DNA of 64,000 nt, from positions 1,302,001-1,366,000 of the forward strand of contig JAPFFF010000023.1 in NCBI GenBank assembly GCA_039105265.1. The letters run 5' to 3'. The position numbers were made by a program, and so were the translations under genes. Under the pieces are notes generated by a model. It saw nothing but the letters and a program-made list of their open reading frames with translations, did no database searches and was not told the DNA's origin. This document shows positions 10,901-19,464 of this stretch, in pieces. This DNA comes from Tritrichomonas musculus (lineage: Eukaryota; Parabasalia; Tritrichomonadida; Tritrichomonadidae). Numbering within the stretch: the stretch's first letter is position 1; every line of letters begins with the position of its first letter.

Positions 10901-13900
10901 ATAATACTATTAATATAAAAATTGAAGAGTTTCTTTTTCTCTTCAAAAATTTCAACTCCAATTTTATCAAGATTTAGATCAAGAACAAATGGAAGTTTAA
11001 ATTTACTATTTTCAGCTATTTCTTCTTCTTCGTCTTCTTTATTATTATCATCCATCAAAGCTAGCTGCTTTGATTGAGTTGATTGTGAATCATTGATAGT
11101 TGAAGTTTGACTCTCGCTGACTATTTCTGAATTCATTGTTTCTTCACTGTTGGCAATTTGTACTTTTTTGTTTCGATTGGATTTCAAAACAGCAGGAATG
11201 TATTCGCCAACTTCCAAGAGAAGCTGGTAATCGAATGTTTGCAATTTTAAGACAATTGCAGGAAGACCAACTTTAACGGTAATAGTAGACTGCAAATTAA
11301 TTCCAACTTTAATATCAAATGGTTTCATTAAATAACGATCATCCATTAAAATTTGAAAACCATTGATTAAGAATGATCCATTTTGATTATCGTCCTTTCT
11401 TACATCTAATTCTTGAATTTTAGTATTCATTTTAATTATTTCTTTGGTCTTTTTCACAAGAAGAACAGTGATTGATGGTTCAGTTATAACGAATTTGCCT
11501 TGAACTTTTTGTAGCTGTTCAAATAAAGTTAACGGTTTTTCTTGTATTGATTCATTTGAAGTAGTTTCAGATAAATGCCCTGCTGCTTCTAATAAGTCAA
11601 CAGCTCTTACTTTAACATTATTTTGATCTTCTTCATTTTCTTCAGTTGATTCTTCTTTTGGTTGTTCTGTGACTTCTTCTTTTGGCTGTTCGCTTGGTTC
11701 TTGTTTTGATTTTTCTTCTTCTGTTGATTCTTGATTTAATTTCGGCGATTCTCTTGCATCAATAACTATGACTGATTTTCTTTTACGCTTGTGAATGATG
11801 TAATAAGATGCTCCTCCAGAAACAAGTAGCAATGAAAGAAATTTGAAATTAAATAAATATCTATGAAAGACAATAAGTGGCAATAAAATCAATAATCCTT
11901 TCCATATGTAATTCATTGGAATTTTCTTTGAATGTTTTGGTTCAATTTCTTCTGACTTACTATGAATGGAACTAGAAGATGATTCTTTTTCAACAGGAAC
12001 ACTTTGATTTTGAACAATTTCATTTTGAGATAGAACTCTAGATGCATTTGGATCACCAGTTTCAGACTTCTTTTCAAGATTGTCAGATGACATCTTATTT
12101 AATACATCTGAAGAAACTTCTCTAACTTTATATTCAACGTTTTGAACTTTGGCATCTTTTTTATCTTCTTCTTCTTCTTCAGAATGTGATTTTTCATCTT
12201 TTTCTTCCTTTTCTTCATTTTTGCTTTCTTCTTCTTTATTGGCAGACTTTTCATTATCTTCTTCTTCTTCTTCAACCTGAATATCTTTTTTGTCATTTGC
12301 TTCTTCTGAATCTTTTGAAATATTTGATTGAAGACTATCGTTCTTTGACATTACAGAGAGCTGACTTTCAGTATTTGATACTTCAGATTGCTGACTGTCG
12401 GTCCTTGAAATTTCTCTAGTCTTGGACACGCTGTCATGAGAAGAGTCAACAATTTGATAAAACTTTTGTTTAGTTGAAGCTTTGTTTGGCATTTCGAAAA
12501 ATCTTTCTAATTGAACAATCCATTGAAAGTCAACTAAAATAGTTGGTTTTGAAATGCAGATATCAGCATTTGTTATTTCTTTGTTATTATGAACAATGAA
12601 ATTAAAGCTAGGAATATCATTTTCTCCGAAACTTAATAAAGTTTCATCATCAAAGACACCCTTCAATACGACAATCTTTAAATTAGCACTTAAATCGTCT
12701 TGGAATGAATTGAAAGTTGATTCAAGCTGATTAATTGTAAATCCAGTGTTAATTGAATTATCTTCATTTAATAAATCAATAACCAATGCTTCAAATTTCA
12801 GATTAATAAACATTGACTTAGGTATCTTTTGTTCAGCAGATTTATGTGATTCATTATCATGATCATGTTTTTTATCTTTATGCTTTTCTTTTTCATCATC
12901 TGAATCATCATCATTTTGTTTATCAGATGATGGAATTATTCCTTTTACTGAATCAACAACTGTCAATAAAGAAAGAAATTGACTTCTTTTCATTTGCACT
13001 TTAAGTTCATGAATATCAGCATATATTTTTAATGATTCAACATCATGTCGAGTAACGAATGCTTTGTGCGCTTCAACACTTAATGAAAATGGATCAAGCA
13101 AGTATTCATCACCAAGATGAATCTCGAAATTATTGAATTCACATGTGAGCATGTCGTAAAAAGATTCAATGTTATTTTGATCACGTGGAATTGGTTCTTT
13201 TGTAAATATATGAAGTAAGCCCAAATCAATATTAATTTTACTTTCTCCACATGGCAAATTAATTGTTGGACCAGCAAAAGAAACATCAATCTTGAAAATA
13301 GGATGTGTTTCGAGTTTCCTTAATAATTGATATTGATTGATATGTTTTTGTTTTCCCTTCTCTTTTTCTTTCTCTTCTTTTGATTTAGAATCAGCTTTTT
13401 TATCATTTTTTGTACTTGGAGGTTGTGCTTCAATTGCTTTATGTTGCTCTTTTGAAGTTTCAGGAACAATGACAAACTTTAGAAGTAAACCAAGCCAATT
13501 AAAGTCAACATCAATAATTGGTTTCGAAGTATGCATTGTTAAAGCTATTACAATTCCTTCTGTATTGACACCAATATTAATTGCTGGTACTTTATCATCA
13601 CCAAAATTACAAATGCATTGATTCTTATCACCTAAAATTTTTATATATTGCAAAACAAAAGTTCCTTCAGCTTTATTTTCCAAAGCTTTGACACTTGTTG
13701 AAATTCCAGCAATTTTAAGTTCACTTCCAACATTATTTCTTGAATTAAATAACCTCAATCCAACCTCTTCGAAATCAATATTCAATTGGATGGAAAGATC
13801 AGAAACGAGAGAATCGACAGTGTTAATTGTACCTTTCTTCTTTTTAGAAGGATGAACTTCATCTTTTTTATGATCTTCTTCAACAACTGCCGCATGCTTT

Positions 13901-16053
13901 TTAGGGTGCTGAATGAAAGTGGATATGTAATCAGGCAATTGAAGAAGCATTTGATATTGTCTGTGATTCATATCGAAGTCCATACTAGTAATGTTAGTTT
14001 TAGCAATTGTCATTACCATTGAACTTTTCCTGATAAATGATTGCAAGCAGTTTAATGAAAAAGTTACAGGTCTACAAAGCTTTTTCTTTCCCATTAGAAT
14101 TTGGAATCCAGTAAGATCAAGCGAATATTCATCATACCAAGAATCCTTGTGATGAACAGATCTCTTTCTGTCAGGTTTAATTGATTTGATATCAACGTTA
14201 CCGAGCTGAATTTCAATTGGCATTCTATAAGGAACAGTAACAACTGGCGAATCAAGGTGAAGGTCAATGAATAATTTAGGATGTGTATCAATTAAATTAA
14301 GAGTTTCTGCATGTGTATGATCACGTTTATGAACTTTTGGAACCGATCCTTCAACATGGATTCCAGATGAACCAGACAAGAACATCTGAACCTCTTTAAT
14401 TATTGATAAATCAGCGAACAAATGAGGTGAAGAAATATGCGAATCAATTCTAAATATTTTACTAGCCAAATTTCCAGCTATGTTAATAGTAGCACTTCCA
14501 CCTTTTGAAGTTTCACTTTGTATCAATTCAATGATTCTTGTATGCTGTTTTGATCTCATGTTAACAATACTCAAGCCACCAATCAAAGCTTCGAAATCGA
14601 TGTCATCTTTATTCTTTTTAAAAGTACCTTCCCACGCTCTCCATTCGAGCATTGCCAGATAAGTTGAAGGTGTCAATAATAAACCCAAATCGATTTCATT
14701 AACTTTACATTTAATTCGCCAAGTATCAGCGTTATTTTTAATATTATTTTTAGAAGAAAGAAGTTCTTGAATTTCTTTTGCATCTTGATCAATTTCGTTT
14801 TTATTCTTCTTTTTCATTTCTTCCATTTCTCTATGCTTCTTTTCACGGAGATCTTTTTCAGTTCTAAATTTAGCATAAGCACGAAACATAAGGAAAACAT
14901 CACCACCATATTCTTCTTGTAAACCTTTCAAATATTTTTCATCTTTCTTTTTATTAGGATTGATTAAAATGTCGGATAATTTTGCAAGATTTTTATTTCT
15001 GTTTTTAAGGAAAATTAATGCAGTTGTTGGATTGAATCTAAAAGGTTCATTTTTCTTCTCACTACATCTTTCAGCAAATCGCCACCAAAGAATACAATCA
15101 TCAACATCTGCGTCTCTTTCTGGAAGTGAATTTGGCTTACCACATGAAGAAAAGAACTTCTTAATCATGTATCTTGATTGCTGAGCCATTATCTGCGTGA
15201 AACATTGATATTGAAAACTATCAAGTGCAAGCTTAATCGCTGACGTTGTTACATCAATAATGTTTCCAACGGTAACAGGTCCCTGCCCTGATTTTGCATG
15301 TTCATAAATCGTCTCAAAAGTAAAATTGTGAAGAATAAATTGATGCGATTCACTCGACATCGAATCAAGCATCATTTTCTCAAATTCAATGTTTTCGTCT
15401 TTCATTTTTTGCTTGTATCGTTCTGTTTTGGTATCTACATATAATGAGAGATTCGATAGGATGAGCTTCTTCCTAATCATCGTCTTGGAACTGTTCGTGT
15501 CGACTTCGTTTCCATTTTCATCAATTGACATAACTTGAATAAGAGGAACTATGAGGCCGATAGCAACCGTTTTCCCGTCAAATTCATATTCGAGTCTAAC
15601 ATGAATATTCGTAACTTTTACTTGTAAATTTTCAATGATGGCGCCAACTAAACCTGCTGTGAAATCGAATTTTGATACTTTTTGCTCTTTTAAGGCCGAA
15701 TCTATTGAATTAAATTCATCTGATATGTCTGATTCACTCGTACTTAATTGTTCTGCTTCTTCTATGGTTTTCTCGCTTAATTTACCTAATACTAAAATAT
15801 TTTCTATCCCTGCTAAAGTTGGTTTGGATTTGAGTCGAATGTATGGAATTGAAACATATATTTTCTTGACTATTCCACGGATAATTTTAAATGGTAATTT
15901 GTGTTGCATGAGAGCTGCTTTTTTAACAGATAAATTATCAAGAGATACTTTTCCCGTAAACAATGACATCTTCAAAGCATTCGTGTTGACCTTATCAATA
16001 TACTTGGTAAGGAAAAAAGATAGGAGCGATGAAGCAACCTTTTCTAAAACCAT
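4969..16053 (-). CDS. VPS13: VPS13-type bridge-like lipid transfer protein
   Basis: A single uninterrupted 3694-residue frame. The N-terminus (about 1-110) is a clear chorein domain, starting MVLEKVASSLLSFFLTKYID and containing the hydrophobic/Gly pattern of VPS13 and ATG2. The C-terminus (about 3440-3600) has the ATG2_C/VPS13_C helices, with sequences such as GGVFIGIGKGLLGLITKPVA, followed by a PH-like end. The middle matches the extended beta-groove and beta-rich VAB/SHR-BD region (about 2300-3050). The known family role is bulk lipid transfer at membrane contact sites. Oddities are several long Lys/Glu/Ser-rich insertions, a Thr/Glu/Asp-rich block near 2775-2970, and a hydrophobic hairpin near 1380-1426. 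No intron consensus was needed to keep the frame open over 11 kb. Which VPS13 paralogue it equals is not clear. Confidence 0.93.
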   Translation of the reverse strand: MVLEKVASSLLSFFLTKYIDKVNTNALKMSLFTGKVSLDNLSVKKAALMQHKLPFKIIRGIVKKIYVSIPYIRLKSKPTLAGIENILVLGKLSEKTIEEAEQLSTSESDISDEFNSIDSALKEQKVSKFDFTAGLVGAIIENLQVKVTNIHVRLEYEFDGKTVAIGLIVPLIQVMSIDENGNEVDTNSSKTMIRKKLILSNLSLYVDTKTERYKQKMKDENIEFEKMMLDSMSSESHQFILHNFTFETIYEHAKSGQGPVTVGNIIDVTTSAIKLALDSFQYQCFTQIMAQQSRYMIKKFFSSCGKPNSLPERDADVDDCILWWRFAERCSEKKNEPFRFNPTTALIFLKNRNKNLAKLSDILINPNKKKDEKYLKGLQEEYGGDVFLMFRAYAKFRTEKDLREKKHREMEEMKKKNKNEIDQDAKEIQELLSSKNNIKNNADTWRIKCKVNEIDLGLLLTPSTYLAMLEWRAWEGTFKKNKDDIDFEALIGGLSIVNMRSKQHTRIIELIQSETSKGGSATINIAGNLASKIFRIDSHISSPHLFADLSIIKEVQMFLSGSSGIHVEGSVPKVHKRDHTHAETLNLIDTHPKLFIDLHLDSPVVTVPYRMPIEIQLGNVDIKSIKPDRKRSVHHKDSWYDEYSLDLTGFQILMGKKKLCRPVTFSLNCLQSFIRKSSMVMTIAKTNITSMDFDMNHRQYQMLLQLPDYISTFIQHPKKHAAVVEEDHKKDEVHPSKKKKGTINTVDSLVSDLSIQLNIDFEEVGLRLFNSRNNVGSELKIAGISTSVKALENKAEGTFVLQYIKILGDKNQCICNFGDDKVPAINIGVNTEGIVIALTMHTSKPIIDVDFNWLGLLLKFVIVPETSKEQHKAIEAQPPSTKNDKKADSKSKEEKEKEKGKQKHINQYQLLRKLETHPIFKIDVSFAGPTINLPCGESKINIDLGLLHIFTKEPIPRDQNNIESFYDMLTCEFNNFEIHLGDEYLLDPFSLSVEAHKAFVTRHDVESLKIYADIHELKVQMKRSQFLSLLTVVDSVKGIIPSSDKQNDDDSDDEKEKHKDKKHDHDNESHKSAEQKIPKSMFINLKFEALVIDLLNEDNSINTGFTINQLESTFNSFQDDLSANLKIVVLKGVFDDETLLSFGENDIPSFNFIVHNNKEITNADICISKPTILVDFQWIVQLERFFEMPNKASTKQKFYQIVDSSHDSVSKTREISRTDSQQSEVSNTESQLSVMSKNDSLQSNISKDSEEANDKKDIQVEEEEEDNEKSANKEEESKNEEKEEKDEKSHSEEEEEDKKDAKVQNVEYKVREVSSDVLNKMSSDNLEKKSETGDPNASRVLSQNEIVQNQSVPVEKESSSSSIHSKSEEIEPKHSKKIPMNYIWKGLLILLPLIVFHRYLFNFKFLSLLLVSGGASYYIIHKRKRKSVIVIDARESPKLNQESTEEEKSKQEPSEQPKEEVTEQPKEESTEENEEDQNNVKVRAVDLLEAAGHLSETTSNESIQEKPLTLFEQLQKVQGKFVITEPSITVLLVKKTKEIIKMNTKIQELDVRKDDNQNGSFLINGFQILMDDRYLMKPFDIKVGINLQSTITVKVGLPAIVLKLQTFDYQLLLEVGEYIPAVLKSNRNKKVQIANSEETMNSEIVSESQTSTINDSQSTQSKQLALMDDNNKEDEEEEIAENSKFKLPFVLDLNLDKIGVEIFEEKKKLFNFYINSIILASSIEGKFDLTVTSIICQEHISSKNNKIISFATPTFVNLSELGDLSVSVSPDATIFVKMEAVNDLLDIFLPGEQILDYEKPKKIEHKKKHKHKHHHKKKKHHKDKKHKLKSKEMTISVESKCFKVVFLDESEIATLSLIKITYEKTGIDQTIKVFDIALTDPKKSDLYPSEMLSSEKGKAFSLELSKRETSIRINRLIIFANLNVISRVINTVVKNPLKLPPPKSEPTEEEEEEKDDEEEKQEEEEKEKDQKDVKDVDVDSDNSKIVKKDDPKLEQDNSETEEFNESEKEKPKKKTKELRIRFKYINITIPVSFNESNEILDFTIDGHLSISSRMKLSVRHITTKFIQYKGAEHPPFIPNISFHLVKNENDIDLLMKPALISIALDDIAAAGLLANSLGKFVSHLNLPHDDGIPKEKKKDKEGDHKVQDFSLSVEMKKLQLVLNSDRYQTVPLFRLIFKQFAIKYANQKPSSIHCVFDHIDFMDIQYLTWKMLLESFSLNINLLITEDLISVDSSIELPININFAYQAIQLILSHIQTISKTVSHKQLIDSKPPSFKIVNNCSKDVSINNIETGDSIEIKPGMEDVCNFKRDEELEIKIGDDSKRIITSKLQYPTFVEFQAVSQKLLESGTILQISSVILFENQTKFNLFLFQQKTILIHRSLIVIPAGKQIPYTDIESLKTMSFALTTEEDSLKSAHSSFTVRDVKRRAVLLSCVFPNKWKCKLVVSSKFDPLTCAMIIKIQPNCIIHNQLPLHLFIRSDESDDILHLKPGDSVKTTIIDTSGLEFAAYFAVSSFGESVDETNVTVKKLKNKVNVKTSDGFISSVPLISINASPDEKPSKICFAIEAKKSVKRPQYDLVCFAPSLIFNLTGMQLNCYNKIREKKYIVESFSPREKGSDPNEDGCLIWSSEEYFKRKDTSRKLSLQLSTDAESERKYCHDNIASNNNNQLPPEDPETKYMGDDVIECLATHINGPVMLPTQNPDIFIPLHYTVASAQPYASSTLVTITSKFAICNHASKPFFIQPIILPKPEPPKNKKPLLKKKSKNKKSSKKKNKGAENATEDTETENVNETEAVTETETDVETDTETGNETESETESTMTKHEKKKKEKKKHHFKLHKKSHAKTSDETDAETDFETDNESATEAENEKSQSKEKKKKKKLFHIKKSRKSTHAKTDESNDNNTDNATEDETSAVNEDKKKKKKKFKGIRIKKRKDKKEKKDKDDITSDLESTTVNDTETDNDDDETSATPNVPAVDVEEFKKKLKFGDPIKIENNGKNQQIRLAAEGLLYAFKVDPNSSKYTTINFSEPIHTTFAHEGHLFEIENQTLGVESLIIIKDAVFPQPLNLLNDLRIGTHKVYVTQKSLSKSDTVHKSKAMPQSMTIVAYDVPFGGTDLILHYKKHRIPINLIRVNTPIKKHHIYYEVIVNKNNTKTIVVSKIPYEHAKKTNLQFHVNIPIIAVSLIDKLNHEFALLTLQRLEFGMEIGKVNKIMFNLGAFQLDDLQPSAMLKVVIAAYPDVPEGEDIKTKNLLEFSTTMFADTPLFTACHDLTLLCDPIILFVDLSFLSDTISLMQNMFLVENKNKGVSGLLAKPKPSQPSSLSSIPLTAENLTIGEIKFTIFVRAQSSRPNLYKPVSYFLRAVPDITNGQIVLPSFHFEDCTMNAAYIEKEIVHPLIDAGIKQGLKLLFNTDIFMRSTGTKSASFAKKGEKLMNGQLQVLVQVPGSMILQGGETGLNVASKFLHNISFSRGGGVNRVNATAKDTMNSGVKALGHGFADAFTGIVKDPMKEQEKKGVGGVFIGIGKGLLGLITKPVAGILDASVASISAMRKKLNGEDDDVIPPLRIAHALPMKELDSYNDKMMVIKDVAQLSFQVSDIQELYTQYVERYVIDNETSDWYGVTQEFVFWSDKEGTLKKKSRIRDISSIQYDKDTHVITMEVNEISIKLYEIHVQEEEKANIITEMINSRRMALGIGE

Positions 16054-17052
16054 TTTATAACTAAACTATTTTTTTTTTATAAAATAAAAAACTTTTTCAA
16101 TAGATTATTTCTATCATTCAAAAATAAAACACTAGCGTATCTCAAAATTATTTTAAAATATAATTATAATATAATATTTAATTTTTTTTCATTTAATTTA
16201 TAAAATATAAATTCTATTTATTTATTTTTTTTAGGTTTAAATATAAAAATATTCGTTTATATGTTTCAAAGTTAATTAACGGAAAATAAAACAAAATTTG
16301 AATGAATAATATAGGTATTAAACTTTTTAAATATTTATAGCGGTGGTGAGATGTTTTTTTATTTTTTACAATATCAGATTAAAATAGACATATAAATAAA
16401 TAATTATTATATATTATTTTTTGTATTATATTATTAATTTTAATTATATAAATATATTAGATATTTTCCTGAAAAAATTTGCTATATTTCGTATATTTAA
16501 TAAGGTAAGTTGAATGAAGTCAATTTAAACAACAAAAAAAAAAGAACTTGAAGATCTTCAATAATCTTTGAAATATCCAATATATTATAATTTAACTAGT
16601 GATTATATAAGTTATAAACATCTATTGAATGATTTTGGCCTTTTTTGTCATGAAATTGAAAATAATTTACATTTTTCTATTAAAATTTAATTACTTTATA
16701 GAAAAAAATTGCTAAGAATAATATCCACAATTCATATATCTTTATGCCAGTACTTTTTTTTTGTGGTTAGTATCTTTTTTTAATAATAAATTTTATCTAG
16801 TTGGTACAAACTGTATCAAGACAACTATTCAATCATATATACCATTTATCCATATTTTTTTAAATATCATTTTGAATGATAATCAATTTAGAACAAGATT
16901 AAGCAAATCGAAAAAGAAAGCCATTATTTCCGATCAATTTTTGTGAAGTTGAAATTCAAAAAGCATTTAAAAATTGAATATGTTAACACATTTTTTTCAA
17001 TAAGGCTATTCAAATTCTTTCAACTTTTGACCAGATTTTCCGATAATAAATT
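16054..17052. other. AT-rich divergent intergenic region
   Basis: A spacer of about 1 kb between the divergent VPS13 and hydrolase genes, so it should contain both promoters. It is almost wholly A/T with poly-A and poly-T runs. No clear TCAYWW initiator lies just before either ATG. A short open frame at 16761-16946 has no recognisable features and is not called. Confidence 0.5.
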
Positions 17053-18159
17053 ATGATAATTGAAGTCATTGTGACTCTTTTCATTCTTTTTATTTGCTTT
17101 TGCATATACAGAAAATCAATTAAATATTATCCAACGGTATATGTTAACCCAGAAGGAAGTATTGCTCATGTAATTTCTCAAACCAAATCTTTATCACAAC
17201 CATACAAACCGACATGGTGGCTTTTCAATCGGCATTTACAGACAATTCGAGGTATGCGATTTCGTAAATCTTCAAAACTAATAAATTCAGTACGTCGAGA
17301 ATTAATTACTTATTCTGATGGAGGTACATCAGCTCTTGATTGGTTTGAGACCGATTCAATGAAAAACGATACACCAATTTTATTCATCATTCATACTTAC
17401 GGAGGAGGCACAAGAGAACCAGTTAGTAATAATATGGCTGAAGCTGGCGTCAAAAACGGCTGGAGGACAGTTATATTCAATAATCGTTGTTGTTCCGGTG
17501 CACCAATTACTTCATCTCGTATGATCGCTTGCGAATACAATGATATCGAATTTGCAATGAACCATGTTCGAGAAGAATTCAAACCCAAATTTGTTTTTAT
17601 CGTTGGATTCTCCCTTGGTGGTTTCCAAATGATTGAATACTTAATGCGTGGTAAAGTTGCCGACGCAGCAGCCTGCGTTTCACATACATACGATCCAGTT
17701 CCAGCAGAACTTCTTCTTCACAAGCCTCTTGAAAGTGTTCTCTATCAAAAAGTTATGATGGCCAAGCTAACACACCTTGTCAAAAAAAATCCTTATTTGG
17801 ACAACCCTGCTGCAGCGAACGCCAAAACATTGATTCAATACGATGATGCGCTTTGGTGCCACGGACTGTCTCGTTTTAAGAGTGGCGAAGAGCTCTACCA
17901 ATCATTGAACATATATGACAAAATACCAAAAATTCAGGTTCCAATGATTCTTATTGGCTCATGCGACGATCCTTTCACATTGAAGGAATACATGCCAATT
18001 GACGATGTTAAGAAAAGTGACAATATTGCACTCATTTCTTTCCCTGAAGGTGGCCATGTTAGCTTTATAAGAGGTGATGATGGAAACAAGTCAATTTTGG
18101 ACACAATCATTCCTGACTGGTTCAATTCCATAATGAAAGATAAAGAAAAAAATAATTAA
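17053..18159 (+). CDS. Alpha/beta hydrolase, ABHD1/ABHD3/YheT-like, membrane anchored
   Basis: 368 residues. An N-terminal hydrophobic segment (about 3-20) is probably a signal anchor. The next part contains PTWWLFNRHLQTIRG, the marker of the ABHD1/2/3 and YheT group (usual form P-W-x-x-N-x-H-x-Q-T). The nucleophile elbow is GFSLGG with Ser-187; candidate acid residues are Asp-305/306 in SCDDPF and the catalytic His is His-335 in GGHVSF. The oxyanion region reads HTYGGG, and NNRCCSG matches the usual N-x-R-G-x-x-x-S/G strand with Gly changed to Cys. The length fits the family (about 350-420). Members act on lipids or esters, often phospholipids or acylglycerols; the substrate here is unknown. 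All three triad residues are present, so it is probably active. Confidence 0.9.
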   Translation: MIIEVIVTLFILFICFCIYRKSIKYYPTVYVNPEGSIAHVISQTKSLSQPYKPTWWLFNRHLQTIRGMRFRKSSKLINSVRRELITYSDGGTSALDWFETDSMKNDTPILFIIHTYGGGTREPVSNNMAEAGVKNGWRTVIFNNRCCSGAPITSSRMIACEYNDIEFAMNHVREEFKPKFVFIVGFSLGGFQMIEYLMRGKVADAAACVSHTYDPVPAELLLHKPLESVLYQKVMMAKLTHLVKKNPYLDNPAAANAKTLIQYDDALWCHGLSRFKSGEELYQSLNIYDKIPKIQVPMILIGSCDDPFTLKEYMPIDDVKKSDNIALISFPEGGHVSFIRGDDGNKSILDTIIPDWFNSIMKDKEKNN

Positions 18160-19464
18160 TTAAATTGTTTATCATATAATAATGACCCCCAAAAAAGCAC
18201 GCCGTGGAGGTGAAGTGACCACAGTGCTCTCAAAAAGTTCAAGTTTTTGAAAACAGAAAAATTGATAAGACAGCTTTTTGATATATTCACTTTTTATGAA
18301 AAAAGCTAGGGTTGACTGTCCAGTGAAATGACTGTCCCCACCTTCACTTTTTCTAAAAAATACGTTATTTTTTCACTTTTTTTGGACAGAAAATCGTTAT
18401 TTATATTTGGTCGGAAAATACTCAAAATTTTAAAGATAGCAATTGATTTTTAAAATAAAATAGAGAGGAAAAAACGTTGACAAAAATTTTGAAAGCAATT
18501 AAATGAGTATTATCAAATATTGAAAAAACAAAAAAGCATGAGTAAGCTTACTCATGGTATTTTTTTTTTTTTTTTTTTTTTGCTTTTTTCACATTTTTTC
18601 CAGATAAAAAAAATATAAACGTATTATTTTAGTTTAAGCTGCTGATGATTTTTTATTATAAGCCTCTTGAAAGTGATCCTATGTAGGTCAATTAAATTGT
18701 TATCAAAAAGTTCTTATTACAAAAAGCTCTTTTCTCAAAAAGTTGTTATTTCAAAATTAAAAGCACCGTGGCGGTCAAATCACCATTACAGTGTATGAAA
18801 TATAATTCCTCTATAATAATAAAATAATTAATAACATTTTATCCAGTTTTTAACATAGAATTAATGCTTTATTGATACACAATTAAGTAGTTTTGTATAT
18901 TATGATATAAAAATTATTTAATGTAAAAAAAAAAAAAAAAAAACTCGATAATCCAAATAATGATATGATAACTGCTTCTTAGTATTTTTTTAGGTGAGGT
19001 TCCAAAAAATTGGTTAACCTCATAATTATTTTTTTATGTCTATTATAATTATTTTTTGCAGCATTCTATTAAAAAAAAATATTGAGAAGAGATAATGAAT
19101 TAATTGCTATCCAAAGAGATCAAAGCTATATACTAATTTGAAAATTCAAACACCATATATAAATTCAATAGAAATATCGTATGATTTGAATAGTGATCAT
19201 TCAATTCTCAATTTCATTGAAATAGTTAGCCAGCCAACTTTTTCTACAAAATATTATCTGATGCTTAATTTTTTTTGGTGGAATTTCTTCTAAATTCAAT
19301 GATACACTTGTTATTTCGTTTTTATTAATACTTATTAAATTCAAAAAATTTCAGACTTTCATTTTATTTTTTGAATATATGAATTCAATTTATATGATTT
19401 TAAAATTTTTTAAAAATATAGAAAAAATTGTTCAATCAATTTTGATTTCATTTTTATTTTTAGA
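18160..19464. other. AT-rich intergenic region with short repeated pieces
   Basis: This 1.3-kb spacer contains two related GC-richer pieces: near 18195-18225 (GCACGCCGTGG, then AAGTGACCACAGTGC) and near 18762-18792 (AAAGCACCGTGG, then AATCACCATTACAGTG). It also has poly-T at about 18561-18582, poly-A at about 18926-18944, and a short stretch copied from the preceding hydrolase gene (18660-18712). No coding region was recognised. Confidence 0.5.
19448..19453 (+). promoter_or_regulatory. Candidate trichomonad initiator (Inr)
   Basis: TCATTT fits the trichomonad initiator consensus TCA-Py-W-W, with the transcribed A about 15 nt before the ATG of the DUF3737 gene. The spacing is the main support, because the motif is short and common in AT-rich DNA. 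Confidence 0.45.

Noticed and set aside
16761-16946. 61-codon open frame before the hydrolase
   Set aside because: No motif, biased to Ile/Phe/Asn like spacer, and no initiator.
18200-18215. GGTGAAGTGA resembling a trichomonad iron-responsive promoter motif
   Set aside because: It lies just after the hydrolase stop and over 1.2 kb before the next ATG, too far for the known promoter arrangement.
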